From NCBI RefSeq assembly GCF_044784365.2, contig NZ_CP173065.2: a DNA stretch of 64,000 nucleotides, one strand, 5' to 3'. Numbering within the stretch: position 1 is the first letter of the stretch; each line of letters begins with the position of its first letter. Under the pieces are notes generated by a model. That model made no database searches. It was given only the letters and a program-made list of their open reading frames with translations, and was not told where the DNA came from. Positions 47,602-55,808 of the stretch are shown here, piece after piece. This DNA is from Cetobacterium_A somerae (GTDB lineage Bacteria > Fusobacteriota > Fusobacteriia > Fusobacteriales > Fusobacteriaceae). The translations under genes were made by a program, and so were the position numbers.

Positions 47602-48576
47602 ATGAAAAATATATTAGTTACTGGTGGCGCGGGTTATATAGGAAGTCATGCAGTGGTAGAATTATTAGATTCAGGGTATAATGTTATTGTTTTAGACAAT
47701 TTAGAGAACGGATATATAGAATTAGTTGATAAGAGAGCAAAATTTTATCAAGGAGATATAAGAGATATAAATTCTTTTGAAAATATTTTTAAAGAAAATG
47801 AAATAGATGCTGTAATGAATTTTGCAGGTTATATAAAAGTTGGTGAAAGTGTTTTTGAACCAAATAAATATTATCTCAATAATACCTATGGAGTTATGAA
47901 TGTAGTTGAAGTTATGAAAAAATATAATATAAAAAATATAATTTTTTCATCAACTGCTGCAGTTTATGGCGAAGTTAAATGTGATGGTTTAGTGTATGAA
48001 GATTATCCAACTGCTCCAATAAATCCATATGGAGCTAGTAAATTAATGGCTGAAAGAGTTATAATAGATGCAGCAAAAGCTTACGAGATAAATTATTCTA
48101 TATTTAGATATTTTAACGTTGGAGGAGCTCATGAAAAATATCATATAGGACAAAAAGGTGATGGTGTAACAGCTTTAATTCCAATAATTTTACAAGCAGC
48201 AAAAGGGGAAAGAGAAAAACTAAGTATTTATGGTGATGATTATCCAACAAAAGATGGAACTGGTATAAGAGATTATATTCATGTAGTTGACTTAGTGAGA
48301 GCACATATTGCTGCTTTACCAGCATTAGATAAAAATATCAGTGGAATTTATAACTTAGGAAATGGGAATGGATTTTCAGTTTTAGAAATGCTAAATGCAG
48401 CTAAAAAGGTTACAAATGTTGATATAAAATCAGAGGTAGTTGAAAAAAGAGAAGGGGATCCAGCATCAGTAGTAGCAGCTAGTGAAAAAGCAAGAGATAT
48501 ATTAGGATGGAAACCTGAATATACAGATGTTGAAAAGATAATTGAAACAGCTTGGAATTGGTATAGAAGTCTTTAG
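47602..48576 (+). CDS. galE: UDP-glucose 4-epimerase
   Basis: Interconverts UDP-glucose and UDP-galactose, feeding the Leloir pathway and surface sugars. The 324-residue short-chain dehydrogenase has the NAD loop GGAGYIGSH (8-16), SSTAAVYG with the active-site serine and threonine (116-123), and Y143-x3-K147 in YGASK. The length is slightly below the usual 338. It starts after AGAGAGGTG with its own extended -10 promoter, right behind rRNA operon 3. The HEPN-like gene follows 16 bases later, probably on the same transcript. Confidence 0.94.
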   Translation: MKNILVTGGAGYIGSHAVVELLDSGYNVIVLDNLENGYIELVDKRAKFYQGDIRDINSFENIFKENEIDAVMNFAGYIKVGESVFEPNKYYLNNTYGVMNVVEVMKKYNIKNIIFSSTAAVYGEVKCDGLVYEDYPTAPINPYGASKLMAERVIIDAAKAYEINYSIFRYFNVGGAHEKYHIGQKGDGVTALIPIILQAAKGEREKLSIYGDDYPTKDGTGIRDYIHVVDLVRAHIAALPALDKNISGIYNLGNGNGFSVLEMLNAAKKVTNVDIKSEVVEKREGDPASVVAASEKARDILGWKPEYTDVEKIIETAWNWYRSL

Positions 48577-48592
48577 AAAACAGAGGTGAATC

Positions 48593-49428
48593 ATGGAATT
48601 TTTTAAAAGAATTTTTGCAAAAAAAAGGATCAAGAAGTTGTAAAAATAGAAGAAAATAATGAAAAAAAAATACAGTGTAATAGCGAAAATTGTGGATGTA
48701 AAAGCTGTGAGCATAAAGAAGAGAAAAGTGGAGATTATTTAAAGAATATTTGCATACAAATAGAGACAATTCCATGCGAGCCTAATCCCTATTTTGTAGT
48801 AAATGATGAAAGTGCAAAGTTTTTTGAAGAGTTTGAAATAAGAATGACTACAATATATAGAATGTATAGTATAAATAGTATTTTTTTAAAAGAGTATCAG
48901 AAAGTTTCTAGAGAATCTTTAACCTCTACAAGAGATAATGAAAAAGAATTTTCTAAATATAGTAAGTGTTATTTTATAAATAATAATGCTTTTAAAGAGA
49001 TACATCATATGAGTAATCTGTTAAATATTTTTATGATATTTGAAGTTTTATTGAAAAATATAACTAAAGATATTGCATATGATAAGCACTTAGATTTAGA
49101 GGAGATTCAAAATAAAAATATGTCTTATTTAAATAGTTATATTTTATTTTTAGAAGAAGCAATGAAAAGTAAATTTTCTTTAGATGAAAATGAGAGAAAT
49201 TTTATTGGAATTGTTAGAAAAATTAGAAACGATTATCTACATGATTATATGACAGAGATACCTGAATCAATAGAAAAAGAGATAGTTAAAATATTTAATT
49301 TAAGAACAGGAAAAAGAATTACAGTAGATGAATATTTTATTGAAAATACTTGTAAAATTTTTGGTGAAATAGCAAAAAGATTGGAAAGTTCATATTGGGA
49401 GTATAAAAATAAATTTCTTGAAAAATAA
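48593..49428 (+). pseudogene. Unknown protein with Cys cluster and HEPN-like motif, frameshifted
   Basis: From ATG 48593 (site GAGGTG) the frame reads MEFFKRIFAKK and stops after 17 codons. One more A in the A8 run at 48619-48626 joins it to the frame ending at 49428, for about 278 residues. An ATG at 48844 could also give a 194-residue protein alone. The joined protein has a charged start, a cysteine cluster CNSENCGCKSCEHK near residues 29-42 that may bind metal, then a mostly helical region. RNDYLH (encoded at 49225-49242) fits the R-x4-6-H motif of HEPN RNases. I do not recognise the family; RNase activity is a hypothesis. The yqeB gene follows closely. Confidence 0.6.
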
Positions 49429-49437
49429 GGAGTGATT

Positions 49438-50274
49438 ATGTTAGCTATAATTAGGGGTGCAGGAGATTTAGCAACAGGAGTTATTCATCGTTTGTATAAG
49501 TGTGGCTTTAAAATACTGGTTTTAGAAATAGATAAGCCTAGTTCTATTCGCCGAACAGTATCTTTTTCAGAATGTATATATAATTTAAATGGAGAACAGG
49601 TTGTTGAAGGTGTAAAAGCTAGAAAAATCGAAACACTTGAAGAAATTAAAAAGTGTTGGTTAAATAAAGAGATACCTATAGCAATAGATTCATATGGGAA
49701 ATGGATAGAAAAATTAAAACCTAATATTGTAGTAGATGCGATTATAGCGAAAAAAAATTTAGGAACAACAATAATGATGGCACCAATAACAATAGGATTA
49801 GGACCTGGATTTATAGCAGGAAAAGATGTAGGAATTGTTATAGAAACAATGAGAGGTCATAATTTAGGAAGAATTATAAAAGTTGGTGAAGCTGAAAAAA
49901 ATACAGGAAATCCAGGAGATATAGGTGGATTTACAACTGAGAGGGTTATTTATGCTAAAGTGTCTGGAAAGTTTAAATCTTTAAAAAAAATTGGTGATAT
50001 TGTAAAAAAAGATGAAACAATAGGAACTATTAATAATGAAGTGGTTAGTGCTAGCATAGATGGCTTATTAAGAGGAATAATTAGAGATGATTATGAGGTA
50101 AAAAAAGGTTTAAAGATTGCTGATATAGATCCAAGATTAAACCAATATAATAATTGCTTTACAATATCTGATAAAGCTAGAGCTTTAGGTGGTTCTGTTG
50201 TTGAAGCTATTTTTAGTGAAATTGTAGAGAAAGGGGAGAAGGATGGATTTAAATATTTTGGAGAAAATTTTTGA
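49438..50274 (+). CDS. yqeB: YqeB family selenium-dependent molybdenum hydroxylase system protein
   Basis: A 278-residue protein of the EF2563/YqeB family, found with selenium-dependent molybdenum hydroxylases and thought to help mature them. The N-terminal IIRGAGDLATGVIHRLYKCG is a nucleotide-fold signature of the family. The segment GLGPGFIAGKDVGIVIETMRGH is also typical. I use ATG 49438, five bases after AAGGAG, rather than the GTG two codons upstream, which is too close to the site. It overlaps xdhC by 32 bases. No hydroxylase gene is in the window. Confidence 0.88.
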   Translation: MLAIIRGAGDLATGVIHRLYKCGFKILVLEIDKPSSIRRTVSFSECIYNLNGEQVVEGVKARKIETLEEIKKCWLNKEIPIAIDSYGKWIEKLKPNIVVDAIIAKKNLGTTIMMAPITIGLGPGFIAGKDVGIVIETMRGHNLGRIIKVGEAEKNTGNPGDIGGFTTERVIYAKVSGKFKSLKKIGDIVKKDETIGTINNEVVSASIDGLLRGIIRDDYEVKKGLKIADIDPRLNQYNNCFTISDKARALGGSVVEAIFSEIVEKGEKDGFKYFGENF

Positions 50275-51034
50275 AATTGTTAAATCAGGAAAAAAAGTAG
50301 CTCTAGTTACATTAACTAAATCTAGTGGGTCAACACCTAGAAAAGAAGGAACTTTAATGGGTGTATGGGAAGAAAATTTTATAGGAACTATTGGTGGTGG
50401 ATTGGTAGAGCATAGAGTTATTAATCAAGCTAGAAAATGTTTAGAAGAAAATGAAAATCAAAATTTCAACTATGATTTAACAAAAGAGGCTGAGTTAGGT
50501 ATGAGTTGCGGTGGTAGTGTTGAAGGATACATAAAAGTTATAAATCCTAAAAATCGTATTGTTATTATAGGAGCAGGACACATAGGGCAGAAGTTATATG
50601 AAATATTAGATGGTTCTGACTTTGAGAGAGTTATTTTTGATGACAGAGAAGAGTATAAAAGTTATACGACAGATATAAAAATAGGAGATTATAATCAACT
50701 TATAGAAGAACTAGCTGAGAATGAAAATTCTTATTATGTAATTGTTACTAAAGGACATGCAACAGACGAGAAGGCATTAAGAAGTGTTTTGAAGAAACAA
50801 AGTAGATATATTGGAATGATTGGAAGTAGAAAAAAAGTTATAGAGATAAAAAAAGAGATATTAGAAAGTGAAATAGTTATACCTGAAGAAAAACTATACT
50901 CTCCAATAGGATTAAAAATATCTGATGGAAGTCCATATGAAATTGCTATAGAGATTATGGCAGAGATATTAAAAGTTAAAAATAATGGAGAGTTGATTCA
51001 TAGGAGGCTTACAAAAGATGTTAACACATTTTAA
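50243..51034 (+). CDS. xdhC: XdhC/CoxI family molybdenum hydroxylase maturation protein
   Basis: A 263-residue maturation factor related to XdhC, which binds molybdenum cofactor and aids insertion or sulfuration in xanthine-dehydrogenase-type enzymes. The N-terminal domain has TLTKSSGSTPRKEGTLM and the cysteine motif GMSCGGSVEGYI. The C-terminal Rossmann domain has VIIGAGHIGQ and MIGSRKKV. The start ATG is inside the end of yqeB, after GGGGAG, and its end overlaps moaC by 17 bases. Tight overlaps indicate one operon for the molybdenum enzyme. Confidence 0.9.
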   Translation: MDLNILEKIFEIVKSGKKVALVTLTKSSGSTPRKEGTLMGVWEENFIGTIGGGLVEHRVINQARKCLEENENQNFNYDLTKEAELGMSCGGSVEGYIKVINPKNRIVIIGAGHIGQKLYEILDGSDFERVIFDDREEYKSYTTDIKIGDYNQLIEELAENENSYYVIVTKGHATDEKALRSVLKKQSRYIGMIGSRKKVIEIKKEILESEIVIPEEKLYSPIGLKISDGSPYEIAIEIMAEILKVKNNGELIHRRLTKDVNTF

Positions 51035-51488
51035 TGAAGATGGAAAAGCAGTAATGGTAGATGTAACAGAAAAAAAAGAAACTAAAAGAGTTGCTATAAC
51101 AAGTGGAAAAATTACTATGAATTTGGAAACTTACAATAAAGTAAAAGAAGGTACTATTGAAAAAGGAGATGTTCTGGGAGTGGCTAGAGTTGCGGGTATT
51201 ATGGCAGCCAAAAAAACTAGTGATTTAATTCCTATGTGTCATCCATTATTCTTAACAGGGGTAGAAGTTGAATTTGATTTTTTAGATGAGGATTTAACTA
51301 TCCAAGCTAGAGTGATTGTTAAAACTTTTGGAAAAACAGGAGTAGAGATGGAAGCCTTAACAGGTGTATCTACAGCACTTTTAACAATTTATGATATGTG
51401 TAAAGCTATGGACAAAACAATGTTAATTAGCGATATAAAGTTATGTAAAAAAACTGGAGGAAAATCAGGAGAATTTATAAATGAATGA
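51018..51488 (+). CDS. moaC: Cyclic pyranopterin monophosphate synthase
   Basis: Second step of molybdenum cofactor synthesis, working after MoaA. The 156-residue protein begins LTHFNEDGKAVMVDVTEK and carries IPMCHPLFLTG, KTGVEMEALTGVS, YDMCKAMDK and the C-terminal KTGGKSG, all MoaC hallmarks. The usual partner moaA is not in the window. It overlaps xdhC upstream and the symporter downstream by 8 bases, so the operon joins cofactor synthesis to hydroxylase maturation. Confidence 0.96.
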   Translation: MLTHFNEDGKAVMVDVTEKKETKRVAITSGKITMNLETYNKVKEGTIEKGDVLGVARVAGIMAAKKTSDLIPMCHPLFLTGVEVEFDFLDEDLTIQARVIVKTFGKTGVEMEALTGVSTALLTIYDMCKAMDKTMLISDIKLCKKTGGKSGEFINE

Positions 51489-52818
51489 TTTCTTAAATAT
51501 AACTGCATATCTAAGTATCTTATTAATATTAGGAATAATTATAAAAAGTAAGGTAAGGATATTTCAGGAACTATTTATACCAGCTTCTGTAATAGGTGGA
51601 ATAATTGGATTAATTATAGGGCCAGATTTTTTTGGAAAGTATTATGAGGTAATACCTAAAAACTGGATTAATGATATGAGAGCTATACCAGGAGTTTTGA
51701 TTATACCTATTTTAGTATCGATTCCTTTAGGAATGGAGTTAGGAAGAAAAAATAAAGTCTTTCAAAACACGATAAATACAGGTGGAATATTATTTTTAGT
51801 AACATTTATACAACTATTTATAGGATATTTCATTAACTTTATTTTTGATAAAGTATTTAACATTAAATTATACAAAAGTTTTGGAGCTGAGTTAAACTCT
51901 GCATTTGCGGGTGGGCATGGAACCGCTGGAGTAGTTGCTAGGACTTTAAAGGAACTAGAAAGTAACTATTGGGAATTAGCTCAAGGGGTAACGGTAACAC
52001 TAGCAACAATTGGATTAGTTACAGGAATTATTTTTGGTATATTTCAAATAAGAAGAAAATTTGGGAATACTTTAAAAAATGAAGTGTTATCAGAGTATAA
52101 AAATGGATATATAAAAAATAGAGAGAAACAAGCAATCTTAGGAAAAGAAACTATGTTAACAACAACGGTTGATACCTTAGCTTATCACTTAGCTATTATT
52201 TTTTCTGTTTCTGGTTTAGCTATAATAACATTAAATATATTTAAAAAATTTCAAATTCCATTATTATCAAAATTAACGATTTGGTCATTTGGTATGATAG
52301 TTATGTTTTTTGTATGGAAAACAATGATTAAACTAAAGTTAGAGTGGAGTGTAGACTCTAAAGTAAAGGGGAAAATAACAGGAACACTAACAGAATTTGC
52401 AATAGTTGCAGCAGTAGCAACAATTCCTTTAAGAGGAGTTATAAGTTATATATTTCCAATTGTAGTTACTAGTTTAGTTGGATTTACAATTACTTGGATA
52501 GTGATAGATCAACTTTCTAAAAAATATTTTAAAGATTATCATTTAGAAAGAACTTTAGCAATGTTTGGAACATCAACAGGAGTATTTATAACAGGTTTAC
52601 TATTATTAAGAATATGTGATCCTAAATTAGAAACACCAGTTTTACAGGATTATTCATTAGGATTTTCAATAACAGCATTATTAGGACCAATTTTAATAGC
52701 TGTATGCATTCAGTTAAGCTTTACATATAACTATTTTTATCCAATGGGGCTTTTAATAGTTTTAATTAGTTTAACAATTTTGAGTCTAGAATATTATAAT
52801 AAAGGAGTGGAAAGATAA
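51481..52818 (+). CDS. GltS-family sodium/glutamate-type symporter
   Basis: A 445-residue inner-membrane carrier with about 10 to 12 transmembrane segments. The segment SAFAGGHGTAGVVA resembles the GltS pore-loop GGHGTA motif, and a similar arrangement is repeated in the second half. GltS of E. coli has about 400 residues. The gene overlaps moaC by 8 bases, within the molybdenum-hydroxylase maturation operon. Transport of glutamate is the family default; the setting leaves open another substrate such as a purine-related acid. The terminator at 52805-52833 begins inside its last codons. Confidence 0.85.
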   Translation: MNDFLNITAYLSILLILGIIIKSKVRIFQELFIPASVIGGIIGLIIGPDFFGKYYEVIPKNWINDMRAIPGVLIIPILVSIPLGMELGRKNKVFQNTINTGGILFLVTFIQLFIGYFINFIFDKVFNIKLYKSFGAELNSAFAGGHGTAGVVARTLKELESNYWELAQGVTVTLATIGLVTGIIFGIFQIRRKFGNTLKNEVLSEYKNGYIKNREKQAILGKETMLTTTVDTLAYHLAIIFSVSGLAIITLNIFKKFQIPLLSKLTIWSFGMIVMFFVWKTMIKLKLEWSVDSKVKGKITGTLTEFAIVAAVATIPLRGVISYIFPIVVTSLVGFTITWIVIDQLSKKYFKDYHLERTLAMFGTSTGVFITGLLLLRICDPKLETPVLQDYSLGFSITALLGPILIAVCIQLSFTYNYFYPMGLLIVLISLTILSLEYYNKGVER

Positions 52819-52833
52819 ATCCACTCTTTTTTT
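52805..52833 (+). terminator. Terminator after the symporter gene
   Basis: Stem GAGTGG (52805-52810) / CCACTC (52821-52826), 10-nt loop, seven T. The 5' arm is in the coding sequence. Confidence 0.8.
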
Positions 52834-52840
52834 AAAGTTA

Positions 52841-52849
52841 TGGTATAAT
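52841..52849 (+). promoter_or_regulatory. Extended -10 promoter of the ABC-F gene
   Basis: TGG-TATAAT (52841-52849). No good -35 is visible, since the terminator of the previous gene fills that position. Confidence 0.6.
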
Positions 52850-52882
52850 TAAAGGGATAAATACATAAAAAGGAGAATGATG

Positions 52883-54784
52883 ATGGCTTTACTAAGTGTA
52901 AATAGTTTATATAAAGGCTTTTCAGGAGAGTCTTTACTAAAAGATATTACATTTTCAATAGATGAAAAGGATAGAATTGGAATAATAGGTGTTAATGGAG
53001 CAGGAAAATCAACGTTAATAAAAATGATGATGGAATTAGAAGAGGGAGATCCTAATCCAGAAACAAATGAAAGAGGAACAATTTCTAAAAAAGGTGGATT
53101 AAAAATAGGATATCTTTCTCAAAGTATAAATCTAAACAAAGAAAATACAATTTTTGATGAGCTAATAGGTGTGTTTTCTAATTTAAAATCGGACTATGAA
53201 AGAATAAAAGAGTTAAATAATTTGGTTGCGAATGATTTAGAAAATTTTGATAAACATATGGAAGAGTTAGCTGTTTTAAGTAGTAGATATGAGCAAGAAG
53301 AAGGATATGCAATTGAATATAAAGTAAAACAAATATTAATAGGTTTAAGTATTCCAGAAGAGATGTGGAAAGTGCAAATAAAAGATCTTTCAGGAGGGCA
53401 ACAGTCGAGAGTAGCTCTAGGAAAAATTTTGTTAGAGGAACCAGAGTTATTAATATTAGACGAACCAACTAACCATTTAGATTTAGTGGCAATTGAATGG
53501 CTAGAAAAATTTTTAAAAGATTATCCAAAAGCTTTTGTAGTTATATCACATGATAGATATTTTTTAGATAATATTGTTAATAGAGTTTTTGAAATAGAAG
53601 GAAAAACATTAAAAGCTTATAAAGGTAATTTTTCTGAATATGTTATTCAAAAAGAGGCTTATTTATCAGGAGCAGTAAAATCTTTTGAAAAAGAGCAGGA
53701 TAAAATTAGAAAAATGGAGGAGTTTGTAAGACGTTATAAAGCTGGACAGAAATCAAAACAAGCTAGAGGGAGACAAAAACTTTTAGATAGAATGGAAAAA
53801 AGTGATAATCCAATTATAGGAGTAAGAAAAATTAAACTTAAATTTGAAGTTGAAACTCCAAGTGTGGATAAAGTTTTAGAATTAAAAAATTTAAGTATGA
53901 GTTATGGAGAAAAAAAACTTTTTAATAACTTGAATTTAACAGTTTTTAGAGGAAATAGAATTGGAATAATTGGAAAAAATGGAGTTGGAAAATCAACTAT
54001 TTTAAGAATAGTTAATGGTCTAGAAAAAGCTAAAAGTGGAGATGTAGAATTAGGAGAAAGAGTAAAAATAGGTTATTATGATCAAAATCATCAAGGATTA
54101 AAAATGGAGAATACGATACTAGAAGAGTTATTGTATACTTTTCCAATGAGTGATGAAGAGGCAAGAACTATAGCTGGTGGATTTCTTTTTTCAGCAGACG
54201 ATGTAGATAAAAAAATAAAATCTTTATCTGGAGGAGAAAAAGCTAGAGTAGCTTTTATGAAACTAATTTTATCGAAACCTAATTTTTTAATATTAGATGA
54301 ACCAACAAATCACTTAGATATTTATTCTAGGGAAATATTAGAAGAAGCTTTGGAAGATTATGATGGGACAATTATTGTTGTATCTCATGATAGATATTTT
54401 TTAGAAAGTGTTGTTAATAATATATATGAGGTTACTAAAGATGGAGCAACTTTATTCAAAGGGGATTACGAAATGTATATTTCACAAAAGGATAATGTGA
54501 AACCAAAAGATGAGACAGCAGGCTTAAATTATGAGGAACAAAAAAGAAATAGAAATAGAATAACAACCTTAGAAAAAAAATATAAAAAACTAGAAGAAGA
54601 AATTGAAAGATTAGAAAGTGAAAAAAGTGATTTAGAAAAGAAATATGAAATTGCTGGAAAAAATAACAATTTGGATGAATTAATGGACATCCAAAAAGAG
54701 ATAGATTTAAGAGATGAAAGAATTCTAGATGCTATGGAAAGCTGGGATGAAACAGCTCTAGAGCTAGAAGAATTAAAAAAATAG
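52883..54784 (+). CDS. ABC-F family ATPase (Uup-like)
   Basis: A soluble 633-residue protein with two ABC ATPase domains and no membrane segments. ABC-F proteins act on the ribosome, as in EttA, Uup and antibiotic-protection factors. Domain 1 has Walker A GVNGAGKS (36-43), LSGGQQSRVA and LILDEPTNHLD. The interdomain linker is charged. Domain 2 has GKNGVGKS, LSGGEKARVA and FLILDEPTNHLD. A C-terminal coiled coil at about 545-633 resembles Uup. Of three ATG codons in a row (52877, 52880, 52883) the last has the best spacing to GGAG. Housekeeping is likelier than resistance, but sequence alone cannot settle this. Confidence 0.9.
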   Translation: MALLSVNSLYKGFSGESLLKDITFSIDEKDRIGIIGVNGAGKSTLIKMMMELEEGDPNPETNERGTISKKGGLKIGYLSQSINLNKENTIFDELIGVFSNLKSDYERIKELNNLVANDLENFDKHMEELAVLSSRYEQEEGYAIEYKVKQILIGLSIPEEMWKVQIKDLSGGQQSRVALGKILLEEPELLILDEPTNHLDLVAIEWLEKFLKDYPKAFVVISHDRYFLDNIVNRVFEIEGKTLKAYKGNFSEYVIQKEAYLSGAVKSFEKEQDKIRKMEEFVRRYKAGQKSKQARGRQKLLDRMEKSDNPIIGVRKIKLKFEVETPSVDKVLELKNLSMSYGEKKLFNNLNLTVFRGNRIGIIGKNGVGKSTILRIVNGLEKAKSGDVELGERVKIGYYDQNHQGLKMENTILEELLYTFPMSDEEARTIAGGFLFSADDVDKKIKSLSGGEKARVAFMKLILSKPNFLILDEPTNHLDIYSREILEEALEDYDGTIIVVSHDRYFLESVVNNIYEVTKDGATLFKGDYEMYISQKDNVKPKDETAGLNYEEQKRNRNRITTLEKKYKKLEEEIERLESEKSDLEKKYEIAGKNNNLDELMDIQKEIDLRDERILDAMESWDETALELEELKK

Positions 54785-54817
54785 TTGTAAAAAAATAAAA
54801 TTGTGGTAAAATTATCT

Positions 54818-54846
54818 TTGACTTTTTGCAATAAAGCGATTATAAT
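54818..54846 (+). promoter_or_regulatory. Promoter of the str operon
   Basis: TTGACT (54818-54823), 17 bases, TATAAT (54841-54846), about 60 bases before rpsL. Confidence 0.88.
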
Positions 54847-54906
54847 ACTAAAGTTAAATATTATTTAAAAATAATAAATAAAAAAATTCAGAGGAAGGAG
54901 GGTAAA

Positions 54907-55275
54907 ATGCCTACTTTAAGTCAATTAGTAAAAAAAGGAAGACAAACTCTAGAAGAGAGTAAAAAATCACCAGCATTACAAGGAAACCCACAAAGAAGAG
55001 GAGTGTGTGTAAGAGTTTATACTACTACACCTAAGAAACCAAACTCAGCTTTAAGAAAGGTTGCCAGAGTAAAATTAACTAACGGAATCGAAGTAACTTC
55101 ATACATCCCAGGAGAGGGACACAACTTACAGGAGCACTCAATCGTTCTAGTAAGAGGAGGAAGAACAAAAGATTTACCAGGAGTTAGATATAAAGTTATC
55201 AGAGGAGCTTTAGATACAGCTGGAGTTGCTAAGAGAAAACAATCAAGATCTAAATACGGAGCTAAGAAAGCGTAA
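54907..55275 (+). CDS. rpsL: 30S ribosomal protein S12
   Basis: A 122-residue decoding-centre protein. PTLSQLVKKGRQ opens the protein, TTTPKKPNSALRKVARVKLT and GGRTKDLPGVRYKVIRG follow. The lysines in PKKPNS and TKDLPG, where streptomycin-resistance changes occur in other bacteria, are unchanged. A long GAGGAAGGAGGG site precedes the ATG. First gene of the str operon rpsL-rpsG-fusA-tuf. Confidence 0.98.
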   Translation: MPTLSQLVKKGRQTLEESKKSPALQGNPQRRGVCVRVYTTTPKKPNSALRKVARVKLTNGIEVTSYIPGEGHNLQEHSIVLVRGGRTKDLPGVRYKVIRGALDTAGVAKRKQSRSKYGAKKA

Positions 55276-55301
55276 TAATTTATTAAGGAGGTGGACAGTA
55301 A

Positions 55302-55772
55302 ATGTCAAGAAGAAGAGCAGCAGTAAAAAGAGATGTATTACCTGATTCAAGATATTCTGATAAAGTTGTAACTAAAGTTATCAACTCTTTCATGTTAGAT
55401 GGAAAAAAGTCAATCATTGAAGGAATATTCTATTCTGCAATGGATTTAATAAAAGAAAAAACTGGTCAAGAGGGGTACGATGTATTTAAGCAAGCATTAG
55501 ATAACATTAAGCCACAGATCGAAGTAAGATCAAGAAGAATCGGAGGAGCTACTTATCAAGTTCCAGTAGAAGTAAGACCTGAGAGACAACAAACTCTTGC
55601 TATCAGATGGTTAACTACTTATACAAGACAAAGAAAAGAGTATGGAATGATCGAAAAGTTAGCAGCAGAGTTAATAGCAGCAGCAAACAATGAGGGAGCT
55701 ACTATTAAGAAGAAAGAAGATACTTACAAAATGGCAGAAGCTAACAGAGCTTTCGCACACTACAAGTTCTAA
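55302..55772 (+). CDS. rpsG: 30S ribosomal protein S7
   Basis: A 156-residue assembly protein of the 30S head that binds the 3' domain of 16S rRNA. SRRRAAVKRDVLPDSRY at the start, the SRRIGGATYQVPVEV segment and the ending EANRAFAHYKF are typical. AAGGAGGTGG precedes the ATG, 26 bases after rpsL. In E. coli S7 represses this operon; I did not find a clear equivalent site in the short rpsL-rpsG gap here. Confidence 0.98.
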   Translation: MSRRRAAVKRDVLPDSRYSDKVVTKVINSFMLDGKKSIIEGIFYSAMDLIKEKTGQEGYDVFKQALDNIKPQIEVRSRRIGGATYQVPVEVRPERQQTLAIRWLTTYTRQRKEYGMIEKLAAELIAAANNEGATIKKKEDTYKMAEANRAFAHYKF

Positions 55773-55808
55773 TTTCAGTCGTAATTTAAAATTTAGGAGG
55801 ATAACAAA

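Noticed and set aside
51481..52818. Symporter as a xanthine/uracil permease because of the molybdenum genes
   Set aside because: Its GGHGTA-type loop and topology fit the GltS family, not the NCS2 purine permeases.
52883..54784. ABC-F protein as an antibiotic-resistance gene
   Set aside because: Its linker and C-terminal coiled coil resemble housekeeping Uup, and it lies among core genes; no resistance context.
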